A DNA stretch of 64,000 bases. Source: Leifsonia sp. Leaf264. Lineage in GTDB: Bacteria; Actinomycetota; Actinomycetes; Actinomycetales; Microbacteriaceae. The translations under genes were made by a program, and so were the position numbers. The stretch spans positions 566,208 to 630,207 of the forward strand of contig NZ_LMMR01000004.1 of assembly GCF_001422325.1 (NCBI RefSeq). Reading direction: 5' to 3'. Positions 19,075-28,371 of this stretch are shown one piece after another. The first letter of the stretch is position 1. The number at the start of each line of letters is the position of its first letter. The notes beneath the pieces are model-generated. The model did not search any database. It was not told the origin of the DNA and worked only from the letters and a program-made list of their open reading frames with translations.

Positions 19075-21213
19075 TTACGCTCCGACGCCCACGATGCGCG
19101 GGTCGTGGAAGGTGGAGCCGAAGGCCCGCTCGCTCGCACCCACCCGATCGAGGTAGGGCGTGAGCCCGCCCATCTGGAACGGGAACCCGGCACCGAGGAT
19201 CATGCAGAGGTCGATGTCCTCCGCCGCAGCCACGACGTCGTCCTCGAGCATGCGGTGCACCTCGTCGGCGAGGCCGTCCTGCAGGCGCACGAGGATCTCC
19301 TCGGCCTGCAGGGGCTCGGTGCCGCCGGCGACGAGCTTGAGGGCGCCCTTGTCGAAGCCCTTCACCTTGCCCTTGGAGTCCTTCTCGAGCAGGGTGCCGT
19401 ACTCGGCCAGCTTGTGCAGGTTCTCACTGCGGTAGAAACGGTCGGGGAACGCCGCGTGGTGCGTGTCGAGCACGTGGGCGCCGACCTTGAGGCCGACGAG
19501 GTCGAGGAGCTCCGACGGGGCCATCGGCAGGCCCAGCGGCGCCATGGCCTCGTCGACGACCGAGAACGGGGTGCCCTTGTCCACGGCGTACATCGCCTCG
19601 CCGAGCAGCTTGGCGAGAACCCGGTTGACGACGAATCCGGGGGTGTCCGCCGTGATGACGGCGTTCTTCCGCAGCTTGGCAGCCGTCACCATGGCGGTCG
19701 ACAGGGTGGCGTCGTCGGTGTGCGGCGTCTTGACGACCTCGATCAGCGGCATGACGGCGACGGGGGTGAAGAAGTGGAAGCCCACGAGGCGCTCCGGGTT
19801 GTTCAGCTTCGCGCCGATCTGCTCGACCGAGAGCGAGGAGGTGTTGGTCGCCAGCACGGCCTCGGCGGAGATGTACTGCTCCACCTCGGCGAAGACGTCC
19901 TGCTTGATGCCGAGCTCCTCGAAGACGGCCTCGATGACCCAGTCGCAGTCGGCGAAGTCGGCCTTGTCGGTCGTGCCCGTGACCAGGGCACGCAGTCGGT
20001 TGGCCTCGTCCGAGCCGATGCGGCCCTTGTCCTGCAGCTTCTGGATCTCGTCGTGGATGTACCCGACGCCCTTGTCGACGCGGGACTGGTCGAGGTCCGT
20101 GATGACCACGGGAACCTGCAGGCGACGCAGGAACAGCAGCGCGAACTGGCTGGCCATGTAGCCGGCACCGAGCACGCCCACCTTGGTCACCTTCTTCGCC
20201 AGGCCCTTGTCCGGGGCACCCGCAGGACGCTTGGCCCGCTTCTGCACCAGGTTGAAGGCGTAGATGGATGCCTGCAGCTGATCGCCCGCGATGAGGTCGG
20301 CGAGGGCGTCGTCCTCGAGCGCGAAGCACTCCTCCTTCGTGCCGCTCTTGGCGGCCTTCAGCAGGTCGAGCGCCGCGAACGGCGACTTCGGGATCGTGCC
20401 GAGGCGGCTCGCCACGGTGTCGCGCGCGATCTTGATGGCGATGTCCCACTTGGCGATGCGCTCGAGCTTGCCGGGCGCGTTCTTGCGAACCACCTTCTCG
20501 GTGCCGCTCAGCACGCCGTCGACGAAGCGGATGGAGTCCTCGAGGAAGTTGACCGGCGAGAAGATGCGATCGGCGATCCCGAGGTCGAAGGCGTCCTGAG
20601 CCTTCAGCGTGCGGTTCTGCTTCAGCGGGTTCTCGATGATCACCTTGAGAGCGTTCTCGATGCCGATCAGGTTGGGCAGCAGGTAGGTGCCGCCCCAGCC
20701 GGGGATGAGGCCGAGGAAGACCTCGGGCAGTGCCAGGGCTGCCGCCGAGGAGTCGACGGTGCGGTAGTCGGCGTTCAGCGGCAGCTCGACGCCGCCGCCG
20801 AGTGCCAGGCCGTTGATGAACACGAACGACGGGACGCCGAGGGTGGCCTGCTTGCCGAGTACGTGGTGCCCGAGCTGGGCCATCTTCTTGGCGATGTCGC
20901 GTGTCGGGATCTCGGCGATCTTCGACAGGTCGGCACCGGCGGCGAGGATGAACGGCTTGCCCGTGGTCGCGACGGCGTGGATCTCGCCCTTCGCGGCCCG
21001 CTCGGCGAGGGCGTCGTAGGTCGCGCCCAGTTCGAGCAGCGATGCCGGGCCGAAGGTGCTCGGACGGGTGTGATCGCGCCCGTTGTCCAGGGTCACGAGG
21101 GCGAGCGTCCGGCCTGAGGCGAGCGGGATGTCGCGCACGTACGAGTGCGTGACGACCTCGTCATCAGTGAGGGCGGCGAGCTCGGAGAAGTCGATCTTCG
21201 AGTAGTCGGTCAT
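19075..21213 (-). CDS. fadB: 3-hydroxyacyl-CoA dehydrogenase / enoyl-CoA hydratase (FadB/FadJ-like)
   Basis: This 712-residue bifunctional beta-oxidation enzyme has an N-terminal crotonase domain with FVFINGLALGGGVELPLNAD and LPEVFLGLIPGWGGTYLLPN, and a C-terminal NAD-dependent dehydrogenase with the Rossmann motif VGVLGAGYMASQFA, LATNTSSLSV and the catalytic His in VGFHFFTPV. It would hydrate trans-2-enoyl-CoA and oxidise the 3-hydroxyacyl-CoA. The thiolase gene ends 6 bp upstream of it on the same strand, so the two form an operon for fatty-acid degradation. Length fits trifunctional-type alpha subunits. Confidence 0.95.
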   Translation of the reverse strand: MTDYSKIDFSELAALTDDEVVTHSYVRDIPLASGRTLALVTLDNGRDHTRPSTFGPASLLELGATYDALAERAAKGEIHAVATTGKPFILAAGADLSKIAEIPTRDIAKKMAQLGHHVLGKQATLGVPSFVFINGLALGGGVELPLNADYRTVDSSAAALALPEVFLGLIPGWGGTYLLPNLIGIENALKVIIENPLKQNRTLKAQDAFDLGIADRIFSPVNFLEDSIRFVDGVLSGTEKVVRKNAPGKLERIAKWDIAIKIARDTVASRLGTIPKSPFAALDLLKAAKSGTKEECFALEDDALADLIAGDQLQASIYAFNLVQKRAKRPAGAPDKGLAKKVTKVGVLGAGYMASQFALLFLRRLQVPVVITDLDQSRVDKGVGYIHDEIQKLQDKGRIGSDEANRLRALVTGTTDKADFADCDWVIEAVFEELGIKQDVFAEVEQYISAEAVLATNTSSLSVEQIGAKLNNPERLVGFHFFTPVAVMPLIEVVKTPHTDDATLSTAMVTAAKLRKNAVITADTPGFVVNRVLAKLLGEAMYAVDKGTPFSVVDEAMAPLGLPMAPSELLDLVGLKVGAHVLDTHHAAFPDRFYRSENLHKLAEYGTLLEKDSKGKVKGFDKGALKLVAGGTEPLQAEEILVRLQDGLADEVHRMLEDDVVAAAEDIDLCMILGAGFPFQMGGLTPYLDRVGASERAFGSTFHDPRIVGVGA

Positions 21214-21219
21214 ATCGGC

Positions 21220-22425
21220 TCAGCGGCCCTTTCCGTACTTCTTGTGGTGGGGGTTCTCCCAGATGACGCTTCCGCCCTGTCCGAGTCCGACGCACATCGC
21301 CGTCAGGCCGTAGCGCACCTCGGGGTGCTGCTCGAACTGGCGGGCGAGCTGGATCATGAGGCGCACGCCGCTGGCGGCGAGAGGGTGGCCGATGGCGATG
21401 GCGCCGCCCCACTTGTTGACCCGCGGGTCCTCGTCGGCGATGCCGAAGTGGTCCAGGAACGAGAGCACCTGGACGGCGAAGGCCTCGTTGAGCTCGAACA
21501 GGCCGATGTCCTCGATCGACAGGCCCGCATTCCTCAGGGCACGCTCCGTCGAGGGGATCGGACCGATGCCCATGACCTCGGGCTCCACGCCGGCGAAGCC
21601 GAAGCTCACCATGCGCATCTTGGTCTGGAGGCCGAGTTCCTTGGCGGCGGTCGACGACGCGAGGATCGACGCAGTCGCGCCATCCGTCAGCGGTGACGCG
21701 TTTCCGGCCGTGACGCGACCGTGCGGGCGGAACGGCGTCTTCAACGACGCCAGTCCTTCCATGGTCGTGTTGGGGCGCATGCCCTCGTCCTCGGTGGCGA
21801 GGCCCCAACCGGCCTCGCTGCGGAGCGACACCGGGATGAGGTCGGGCTGGATGTCGCCCGAGGCGTAGGCCGCGGCGACCTTCTGCTGGCTCAGCATGCC
21901 GAAGCGGTCGGCCCGCTCCTTGGTCAGCGACGGGAAGCGGTCGTGCAGGCGCTCGGCCGTGTTGCCCATGTTGAGAGCGTCGGCCGCGACGAGCTTCTCG
22001 GAGAGGAAGCGCGGGTTCGGGTCGACGCCCTCGCCCATCGGGTGGCGGCCCATGTGCTCGACGCCACCGGCGATGACAACGTCGTACTGTCCGAAGGCGA
22101 TCCCGGAACCGCTCGTCGTGACGGCGGTCATCGCGCCGGCGCACATGCGCTCGATCGCGTAGCCGGGAACGGTGGTCGGCAGGCCCGCGAGGAGAGCCGC
22201 CGTGCGGCCGAGGGTCAGGCCCTGGTCGCCCTGCTGCGTCGTGGCTGCGATCGCCACCTCGTCGATCCTGTCCTTCGGCAGACCGGAGTTCCGCTCGAGC
22301 AGTCCGACGATGGCCTTGACCACCAGATCGTCCGCCCGGGTGTTCCAGTACATGCCCTTTTCGCCTGCTCTGCCGAACGGGGTGCGTACCCCGTCGACGA
22401 ACACGACATCAGCTCTTTCGGCCAC
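21220..22425 (-). CDS. fadA: Acetyl-CoA C-acyltransferase (3-ketoacyl-CoA thiolase)
   Basis: This 401-residue thiolase catalyses the last beta-oxidation step, cleaving 3-ketoacyl-CoA to acetyl-CoA. The active-site nucleophile Cys lies in IERMCAGAMTAV, the His in GGAIAIGHPLAASGVR and the second Cys in AMCVGLGQGGS. The GTG start is preceded by GGAGG 4 nt away. First gene of the fadA-fadB operon. The 75 bp upstream up to the rnd stop contain no strong hairpin. Confidence 0.95.
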   Translation of the reverse strand: MAERADVVFVDGVRTPFGRAGEKGMYWNTRADDLVVKAIVGLLERNSGLPKDRIDEVAIAATTQQGDQGLTLGRTAALLAGLPTTVPGYAIERMCAGAMTAVTTSGSGIAFGQYDVVIAGGVEHMGRHPMGEGVDPNPRFLSEKLVAADALNMGNTAERLHDRFPSLTKERADRFGMLSQQKVAAAYASGDIQPDLIPVSLRSEAGWGLATEDEGMRPNTTMEGLASLKTPFRPHGRVTAGNASPLTDGATASILASSTAAKELGLQTKMRMVSFGFAGVEPEVMGIGPIPSTERALRNAGLSIEDIGLFELNEAFAVQVLSFLDHFGIADEDPRVNKWGGAIAIGHPLAASGVRLMIQLARQFEQHPEVRYGLTAMCVGLGQGGSVIWENPHHKKYGKGR

Positions 22426-22500
22426 TTCGCCTCCACTATCGGATCAGTCTTCCTCGATCCTAGGCAGGGCGTCTGCGGGCACTGAATCGTTTGACAGAAC

Positions 22501-23700
22501 CTACGAAGGCGCTTCCGTGCTCGCGTCGGGCTCTTGGCCAGCATCCACAAAGGCATCGGCGATCACCTGTGAGGTTGCTTCAACCTGCCAGGAGCGTGCG
22601 CCGAGCCTGATGAGTTCTTCGGCGACGGATGCCCCGTCGATGACGGCCGGGGGCGACCAGGCCGCGCGGCGCAGCAGGTCGGGGGTGAGCAGGTTCTCCA
22701 TCGGGATGGAGCGCTCCTCGGAGATGAGGGCGACGGCTGCGCGTGCTGCCTTGAGCCGCAGGTCGGCCTCGGGGTTCCGGTCACCCCAGGCACGCGGCGG
22801 AGGCAGCGTGTTGTCGCCGCTCTGCTTCATCACGGGAAGGTCGGTGGTGGTGAGCCCGGACTCGACGGCCTGCCACCAGCGCTCCAGCTCCGACCGGCTC
22901 GCGCGCCCGGTGAACTCGCGCAGGTCGGCGAGGGCACGCTTGGTGGTGGGCATGGCGCGGGCGACGGCGACGAGTGAGGCATCCGGAACCAGACGACCGG
23001 GGGCGATGTCACGCTCCTGGGCCAGGGAGTCGCGGGCGAGCCAGAGTTCCCTGGCGACGGCCAGGCTGCGCTGGCCGCGCAGGGCGTGGACTCCGGAGAG
23101 CCGGCGCCAGGGGTCGGCACGCACGGCCTTCGCCTCACGATCGAGCGTCGCCTGGAATTCCTCGCCCGCTATGCCGCGCTTGTCGGCGTCGTCGAGCATG
23201 GTGGCGAGCGCGTCGCGGAGGTCGACGAGCAGTTCGACGTCGAGGGCAGCGTATTCGAGCCAGGATGCCGGCAGCGGTCGGGTCGACCAGTCGGCAGCGG
23301 AGTGCTCCTTGGCGAGGTGGATGCCGAGGAGTTCCTCGACGACGGTTCCGAGGCCCACGCGCGGGAGGCCGAGCAGGCGCGCCGCGAGTTCGGTGTCGAA
23401 GATGACGGCGGGGTCGAGGCCGACCTCGCGCAGGCAGGCGAGGTCCTGGCTCGCCGCGTGCAGCACCCACTCCACCTCGGCGACGGCGTCGTCGAGTTCG
23501 GTCATCTCCCCGATCGCCGGTGGATCGAAGAGGAACACTCCGGAGCCGCGCCGGAAGACCTGGATGAGATAGGCGCGCTGGGAGTAGCGGAAACCACTGG
23601 CCCTCTCAGCGTCGATCGCGATGGGACCGGAGCCCGCGGCGATCGTCTCGACGGCGGCGAGGTACTCCTCCCGGGTGTCGATGACGTGGCGCTCGGTCAC
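22501..23700 (-). CDS. rnd: Ribonuclease D-like 3'-5' exonuclease with HRDC domain
   Basis: This 399-residue protein has an N-terminal DEDDy exonuclease domain: Asp30 and Glu32 in IAIDAERASG, Asp in LHAASQDLACL, and Tyr/Asp in LEYAALDVELL. A C-terminal HRDC-type helical domain (about residues 205-280) follows, then a helical extension. RNase D trims the 3' ends of tRNA and other structured RNA. GTG start 23700 overlaps the DUF3000 stop by 4 bp (GTGA), marking a coupled two-gene operon; longer upstream readings would run through the DUF3000 gene. Confidence 0.9.
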   Translation of the reverse strand: MTERHVIDTREEYLAAVETIAAGSGPIAIDAERASGFRYSQRAYLIQVFRRGSGVFLFDPPAIGEMTELDDAVAEVEWVLHAASQDLACLREVGLDPAVIFDTELAARLLGLPRVGLGTVVEELLGIHLAKEHSAADWSTRPLPASWLEYAALDVELLVDLRDALATMLDDADKRGIAGEEFQATLDREAKAVRADPWRRLSGVHALRGQRSLAVARELWLARDSLAQERDIAPGRLVPDASLVAVARAMPTTKRALADLREFTGRASRSELERWWQAVESGLTTTDLPVMKQSGDNTLPPPRAWGDRNPEADLRLKAARAAVALISEERSIPMENLLTPDLLRRAAWSPPAVIDGASVAEELIRLGARSWQVEATSQVIADAFVDAGQEPDASTEAPS

Positions 23701-24287
23701 TTGGCCGCCCGACGTGCGCGGATGGACGTGACACCCTCGGCTGCTGGCGGCAGGCCGGCGAGCATGCACAGCAGCTCGCTCCAGCCCTCGACATGAGCGG
23801 TCACGTCGTGCTCGAGAGGAGTCCACGAGGCACGCAGTTCGATCTGGGCTCCGTCGCCCTGCCGTGCGAGTTCGCCGAAACCCGACGACAGGATCTTGGT
23901 CGCCGTTCCCGATGCCGCCGTGTACTTGGCTCCACGAGTGTCGAGGGCATCGACGAGCCACGACCACGCGACCTCGGCGAGGAACGGATCCGTTCCGATG
24001 TCGGTCTCGAGTGGGGCCTGGGCGAAGCAGACGACACGGAAGGCGCCGCCCCACGACTCCGGCTCCTCGGGGTCGTACAGGAGCACGAAACGCCCGGTGC
24101 CGAGCTCCGAGTCGCCGTCGTGGCGTGTGGGGGACACATCCGCCGCGAGGGCGACTGCCCATGGTGCGAGGCTGGATGGCGCCGCGATCTCCGTGATCTG
24201 GAGCTCGGGGCGCGTTTTCGCCCGACGCACGGCGTCGAGGGCCGCGGCGAACTCCGGGGGAGTCGGCGCTGGTCGGGATTCGGACAC
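23697..24287 (-). CDS. DUF3000 family protein
   Basis: This 196-residue protein has a core matching DUF3000: ALDAVRRAKTRPELQITEIAAPSSLAPWAVALAAD, GTGRFVLLYDPEEPESWGGAFRVVCFAQAPLETDIGTDPFLAEVAWSWLVDAL. In actinobacteria it usually precedes rnd, as here with a 4-bp overlap. No catalytic motif is recognised. The GTG start lies 6 nt after a -10-like TAGTCT (24294-24299, minus strand), predicting a leaderless operon mRNA. Confidence 0.9.
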   Translation of the reverse strand: MSESRPAPTPPEFAAALDAVRRAKTRPELQITEIAAPSSLAPWAVALAADVSPTRHDGDSELGTGRFVLLYDPEEPESWGGAFRVVCFAQAPLETDIGTDPFLAEVAWSWLVDALDTRGAKYTAASGTATKILSSGFGELARQGDGAQIELRASWTPLEHDVTAHVEGWSELLCMLAGLPPAAEGVTSIRARRAAK

Positions 24288-24293
24288 GTGTGC

Positions 24294-24305
24294 AGACTAG
24301 AGTCT
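24294..24305. promoter_or_regulatory. Palindromic overlapping divergent -10 elements
   Basis: The 12-bp palindrome AGACTAGAGTCT contains TAGTCT on the minus strand (24294-24299), positioned 6 nt before the DUF3000 GTG, and TAGAGT on the plus strand (24298-24303), serving the hydrolase. The two -10 hexamers overlap, so the promoters should exclude each other. Confidence 0.45.
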
Positions 24306-24365
24306 TTTCGCATCGGCGTCGCTCAGGCACGCCGACCGCTCGTTGGCGATGAAGGGGGACGCCGG

Positions 24366-25565
24366 ATGCCGCAGGATGACGGGGATGCACGCCGATTCGC
24401 ACGGCGTGTCGGAGTCATCGTCACCGGCATCGTCGCCGTCTCGGTCTGGGTCGTCGTACTGCTCGGGGCGCTCGCGGTGGTCACCCGGTTCGTACGCACC
24501 ATCGTCGTACCGCGGAACAAGCGCACCGAGCCGGTGCGGGTCCGGAGGGTCGACCTCCACCGCCGGGAGATCGAGTTCGACGGCGACGGTGATTCGCGCA
24601 CCCCGGGACGGTACAGCTTCTGGTTCGACGACGACGAGGGGCATGCCCGCATCGGCGACATCACCGGGGGCGGTGCCGTGACGGTGACGCGCCGGATCAT
24701 CGACGTCGACTTCGGCAGCCTGGAGAGCGTCAGGCGTGGTCGGCTCGGCAGCTGGTACCACCTCGGTCCGTGGGAGTTCGACCACCCGTACGACGACATC
24801 ACCATCGAGACCGAGCGTGGTCCGGCACCGGCCTGGCTCATTCCCGCCGCCGAACCGGGCGACCGGTGGGTCGTGATGGTGCACGGATGGGGCGGACGTC
24901 GCCCCGAGTGCCTGCGGGCCGTCGAGGCGTTCCGTCAGGCCGGCTACACCTGCCTGATCATCTCGTACCGCAACGACGGCGAGGCTCCGGACAGCGCCGA
25001 CGGTCGCTACGGCCTCGGGGACACCGAGTGGCGGGACGTGGAGAGCGCCCTCCTCATCGCTGGGGAGCACGGTGCGACGAGCATCGTGCTCGCGGGCTGG
25101 TCCATGGGGGGCGCCATCGCCCTGCAGACAGTGCTGCGCTCCGAGCATGCTGCATCCGTTCACGGTCTCGTGCTCGATTCGCCGGCCGTCGACTGGCACG
25201 ACATCCTGGCCTTCCAGGGGACCCTCAACAGGCTTCCGGACCCGATCACCCGCACAGTCGTCGGGACTCTCGGCAACGGATGGGGCCGCAGCATCAGCGG
25301 ACTCGCGAATCCGATCGACTTCGCCCGCCTGAATGTACTCGGACAGGCGGCGCGGCTCGACGTGCCGATGCTGATCCTGCACAGTCGCGACGACGGATTC
25401 GTCCCGCACACCGGTTCGTCCAGGCTCGCGGCCCTGAGGCCGGACCTCGTGACCTATGACGAGTGGGGGGAGGCGCGTCACGCCCGCCTCTGGAACTACG
25501 ACTCCGCTCGCTGGGACCGCAGCGTGGGCGGATGGCTATCCGACCTCGGCGCGCCGACCAGCTGA
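24366..25565 (+). CDS. Membrane-anchored alpha/beta hydrolase
   Basis: This 399-residue protein has one N-terminal membrane helix (about residues 14-40), then an approximately 120-residue cytosolic or extracytosolic segment, and an alpha/beta-hydrolase domain: oxyanion region VMVHGWGGRRPE, nucleophile elbow GWSMGG with Ser246, acid LHSRDDGFVP and a C-terminal His in EARHARLWNYD. The substrate is unknown; similar proteins are annotated as esterases or dienelactone-type hydrolases. ATG 24366 is preceded by GGGGGA. It is convergent with sufE. Confidence 0.85.
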   Translation: MPQDDGDARRFARRVGVIVTGIVAVSVWVVVLLGALAVVTRFVRTIVVPRNKRTEPVRVRRVDLHRREIEFDGDGDSRTPGRYSFWFDDDEGHARIGDITGGGAVTVTRRIIDVDFGSLESVRRGRLGSWYHLGPWEFDHPYDDITIETERGPAPAWLIPAAEPGDRWVVMVHGWGGRRPECLRAVEAFRQAGYTCLIISYRNDGEAPDSADGRYGLGDTEWRDVESALLIAGEHGATSIVLAGWSMGGAIALQTVLRSEHAASVHGLVLDSPAVDWHDILAFQGTLNRLPDPITRTVVGTLGNGWGRSISGLANPIDFARLNVLGQAARLDVPMLILHSRDDGFVPHTGSSRLAALRPDLVTYDEWGEARHARLWNYDSARWDRSVGGWLSDLGAPTS

Positions 25566-25586
25566 CGGCGACGGGATCGGCGGCGG

Positions 25587-26024
25587 CTATGCGGCGATGC
25601 GCTCGCGCAGCTGGCGCTTCGCGCGACCGAGGAGCGCCGTCATGCCCCGGATGCGCAGAGGCGAGACCGCCTCGGTGAGTCCGATGGTCAGGGGGAAGTC
25701 GTCGGGAACGGCGAGCACCTGATCGACGGTCAGCGAATCGAGGCCCTGGGCGAGGATCGAAGCGAAGCCGCGGGTGGTCGGAGCCTCACGCGGCGCCGTC
25801 GCGTAGAGGTGCACGAGGCCGTCCTCGACCTCGACGAAGATGAACACCGGGGACTGGCATTCCTCGACCCGTTCGAACAGGTCGGGGTGGTCCTGGTAGC
25901 GCTCGGGCAGATCCGGCAGCTCGTTCGAGAACTCCAGCAGCATCTGCAGGCGGTCAGGCACCTGCAGGGCCAGGAAGTCATCGCGGATCTCGGCGAGCTG
26001 GTCGGGAAGGGGAGTCGACGTCAC
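25587..26024 (-). CDS. sufE: SufE family sulfur-acceptor protein
   Basis: This 145-residue protein accepts persulfide sulfur from a cysteine desulfurase through Cys56 in VEECQSPV and passes it to Fe-S assembly. The fold signature (LQMLLEFSNELPDLPERYQ, FASILAQGLDSLTVDQVLAVPDDF) is clear. The GTG start is preceded by GAAGGA. It lies 39 bp downstream of the rhodanese sseA, a pairing common in actinobacteria that suggests a joint sulfur relay. No suf operon genes are adjacent. Confidence 0.93.
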   Translation of the reverse strand: MTSTPLPDQLAEIRDDFLALQVPDRLQMLLEFSNELPDLPERYQDHPDLFERVEECQSPVFIFVEVEDGLVHLYATAPREAPTTRGFASILAQGLDSLTVDQVLAVPDDFPLTIGLTEAVSPLRIRGMTALLGRAKRQLRERIAA

Positions 26025-26063
26025 TCCTTCATCCTCCCACTTCCCGACCAGTGCATCCGCCGA

Positions 26064-26969
26064 TCAGGAGCGAGCGGCCGGAGCCTCGCCGGGCTCGCTG
26101 CCCTTCACGATCGGTACGCGCACGGCGGACCCCCACTCCGTCCAGGAGCCGTCGTAGTTGCGCACGTTCTCCAGGCCGAGCAGGTGGGTCAGCACGAACC
26201 AGGTGTGGCTCGAGCGCTCACCGATGCGGCAGTAGGCGATGACCTCGTCATCGGCCTTCAGCCCCGCCTCGCCGAAGTAGATGTCGTCGAGCTCGGCGCG
26301 GGTCTTGAAGGTCGCATCCGGCGCGGCCGCCCTCGCCCACGGCACAGACGCGGCCGAGGGGATGTGGCCGGCCCGGAGAGCGCCCTCCTCTGGGTAGGCA
26401 GGGGCCGTGGTGCGCTCTCCGCTGTACTCCTCCGGGGAGCGCACGTCGATGAGCGGGTTGCCGAAGTGGGCGAGCACGTCCTCCTTGAAGGCGCGGATGG
26501 TCGCATCGTCGCGGGAGACCGCGGGGTACTCGACTGCCGCCGGTGTCGCGGCATCCGTCGTCGTCTCCCGCCCCTCCGCGATCCAGAGGTCGCGGCCGCC
26601 GTCGAGCAGGCGCACGTCCTCGTGGCCGAACAGGGTGAAGACCCAGAGGGCGTACGCGGCCCACCAGTTGTTCTTGTCGCCGTAGATCACGACAGTCGTG
26701 TCGCGAGCGATGCCCTTGGACCCGAGCAGGGCGGCGAAGCGCTCGCCGTCGATGTAGTCGCGAGTGACGTCGTCGTTGAGGTCGGTGTGCCAGTCGATCT
26801 TCACGGCGCCGGGGATGTGGCCGGTCTCGTAGAGGAGGACGTCCTCGTCGGACTCGACGACGACCAGGCCGGGCTTCCCGAGGTTCTCGGCGAGCCAGGC
26901 GGTCGAGACGAGGCGCTCGGGGTGGGCGTAGGCGCTGAACTTCGGCGATGCGTCGATGTCGACTGTCAT
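26064..26969 (-). CDS. sseA: Sulfurtransferase (tandem rhodanese, SseA-like)
   Basis: This 301-residue protein has two rhodanese domains: an inactive N-terminal one (about 10-135, [10 protein letters not shown] where the Cys loop would be) and an active C-terminal one with Cys247 in [13 protein letters not shown]. It transfers sulfane sulfur, probably to an acceptor such as SufE, encoded next. ATG 26969 is supported by AGGAGG 6 nt upstream and by the family start MTVDIDAS; longer readings lack a site. Divergent from zapE. Confidence 0.93.
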   Translation of the reverse strand: MTVDIDASPKFSAYAHPERLVSTAWLAENLGKPGLVVVESDEDVLLYETGHIPGAVKIDWHTDLNDDVTRDYIDGERFAALLGSKGIARDTTVVIYGDKNNWWAAYALWVFTLFGHEDVRLLDGGRDLWIAEGRETTTDAATPAAVEYPAVSRDDATIRAFKEDVLAHFGNPLIDVRSPEEYSGERTTAPAYPEEGALRAGHIPSAASVPWARAAAPDATFKTRAELDDIYFGEAGLKADDEVIAYCRIGERSSHTWFVLTHLLGLENVRNYDGSWTEWGSAVRVPIVKGSEPGEAPAARS

Positions 26970-27111
26970 GGGGAATCCTCCTGGGTGGGCCTGGTCGGGC
27001 GGGGGTGAAGGCGAGCGGATTAGGCTGGTGGTCTGTCCGGCTTCCAACCTATTCGGTGGTGAAGTCGCCTGCAGCCCGTCGCGCAACGAACAGAAACGAA
27101 ACCTCGATCGC

Positions 27112-28155
27112 ATGTCACCGGCTCGACCCGCCATCCGCCTGACCGACCGTTCCCCGAGCATCACCGGCGCCGAGATCGCCGCCGAGCTCGTGCCTCCGCC
27201 CCAGTTCGAGCACGCCTCGTTCGAGTCGTACCGGCCCGACCCGAACTACCCGTCCCAGCTCGAGGCAGTCGACGCACTGCACGAGTTCGCCGGTGTGTGG
27301 CGGGCTCAACGCCCCGGCGGATTCTTCTCGCGCAACCGCAAGCCGAAGGCGGCGCTGCCCGGCATCTACCTCGACGGCGGCTTCGGCGTCGGCAAGACCC
27401 ACCTGCTGGCCGCGCTCTGGCACCAGGCGCCCGGACGCAAGTACTTCGGCACCTTCATCGAGTACACCGCTCTCGTCGGTGCACTCGGCTACGCGCCGAC
27501 GGTCAAGCTGCTCACGGGTACGCAGCTCATCTGCATCGACGAGTTCGAGCTCGACGATCCAGGAGACACCATGCTCATGACCCGCCTGCTGGGTGAGCTC
27601 ATGGCGACGGGCACCCAGGTCGCCGCCACCTCGAACACGCCGCCGAACGCCCTCGGCGAAGGCCGATTCGCCGCCTCCGACTTCCTCCGCGAGATCCAGG
27701 CGCTCTCGGCGCAGTTCCGCACCATCCGCATCGACGGCCTCGACTACCGTCGCCGCGATGTCGAGGGATCCGCCGTGAGCGTCGACGACGCCGCCCTCGA
27801 TCGGATGGTCGCCGGCATGGGGGAGAAGGGCGAGCGGGTCTCACACGATTCGTTCGATGAGCTGATGACGCACCTCGCGACGGTGCATCCGTCGAAGTAC
27901 GTGAAGGTCATCGACTCCCTCGACGTGATCGCCCTGAGCGGTGTCCACGAACTCCACGATCAGACCGATGCCCTGCGCCTCGTGGCCTTCATCGACCGCG
28001 TCTACGACGCCGAGATCCCGATCATCGCCAGCGGCTTCCCGCTCAGCGAGGTCTTCGACGAGACCATGCTCGCCGGTGGCTATCGCAAGAAGTACCTGCG
28101 CGCGACATCCCGCCTCATCGCCCTCACGACGGGCGAACTCCCGCCCCACGACTGA
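27112..28155 (+). CDS. zapE: Cell division protein ZapE (AFG1-type ATPase)
   Basis: This 347-residue P-loop ATPase of the AFG1/ZapE family has Walker [12 protein letters not shown], Walker [15 protein letters not shown], and the sensor segment [17 protein letters not shown] with the following REIQAL. E. coli ZapE acts at the constricting Z-ring; the mitochondrial relative assists protein turnover. ATG 27112 is chosen because the protein family begins near here and upstream codons lie in the divergent sseA promoter region. Transcribed alone. Confidence 0.9.
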   Translation: MSPARPAIRLTDRSPSITGAEIAAELVPPPQFEHASFESYRPDPNYPSQLEAVDALHEFAGVWRAQRPGGFFSRNRKPKAALPGIYLDGGFGVGKTHLLAALWHQAPGRKYFGTFIEYTALVGALGYAPTVKLLTGTQLICIDEFELDDPGDTMLMTRLLGELMATGTQVAATSNTPPNALGEGRFAASDFLREIQALSAQFRTIRIDGLDYRRRDVEGSAVSVDDAALDRMVAGMGEKGERVSHDSFDELMTHLATVHPSKYVKVIDSLDVIALSGVHELHDQTDALRLVAFIDRVYDAEIPIIASGFPLSEVFDETMLAGGYRKKYLRATSRLIALTTGELPPHD

Positions 28156-28244
28156 GGTCGATCGCGCCCTCCCAGCGGAGTGTCAGCATCCGTCATGAAA
28201 TTCGGGGTTGCACGAAACACGATGTTTACGAACGGGCAGTTCAC

Positions 28245-28260
28245 GTAACAGTCCCGAAAC
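28245..28260 (+). promoter_or_regulatory. GlnR-type nitrogen control box before amtB
   Basis: GTAAC-AGTCCC-GAAAC fits the actinobacterial GlnR half-pair GTNAC-n6-GAAAC exactly. It lies 112 nt before the amtB start. A second, poorer set (GAAAC at 28214, TTTAC at 28225) is upstream. GlnR control of amtB is established in Streptomyces and Mycobacterium. Confidence 0.6.
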
Positions 28261-28371
28261 AACCGAATCTCCCCGCCGAAACGTGCCACGTCAAAACTGA
28301 CGTCTACACACCGTGGAGCCGCGGGCGGTTGCCCGGTGTCCAGAGCACTGACCTCAAGGGAGACCATTCGT

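Noticed and set aside
19057-21117. A 686-codon plus-strand frame opposite fadB
   Set aside because: Antisense shadow of a GC-rich gene; no recognisable motifs, and fadB is certain on the minus strand.
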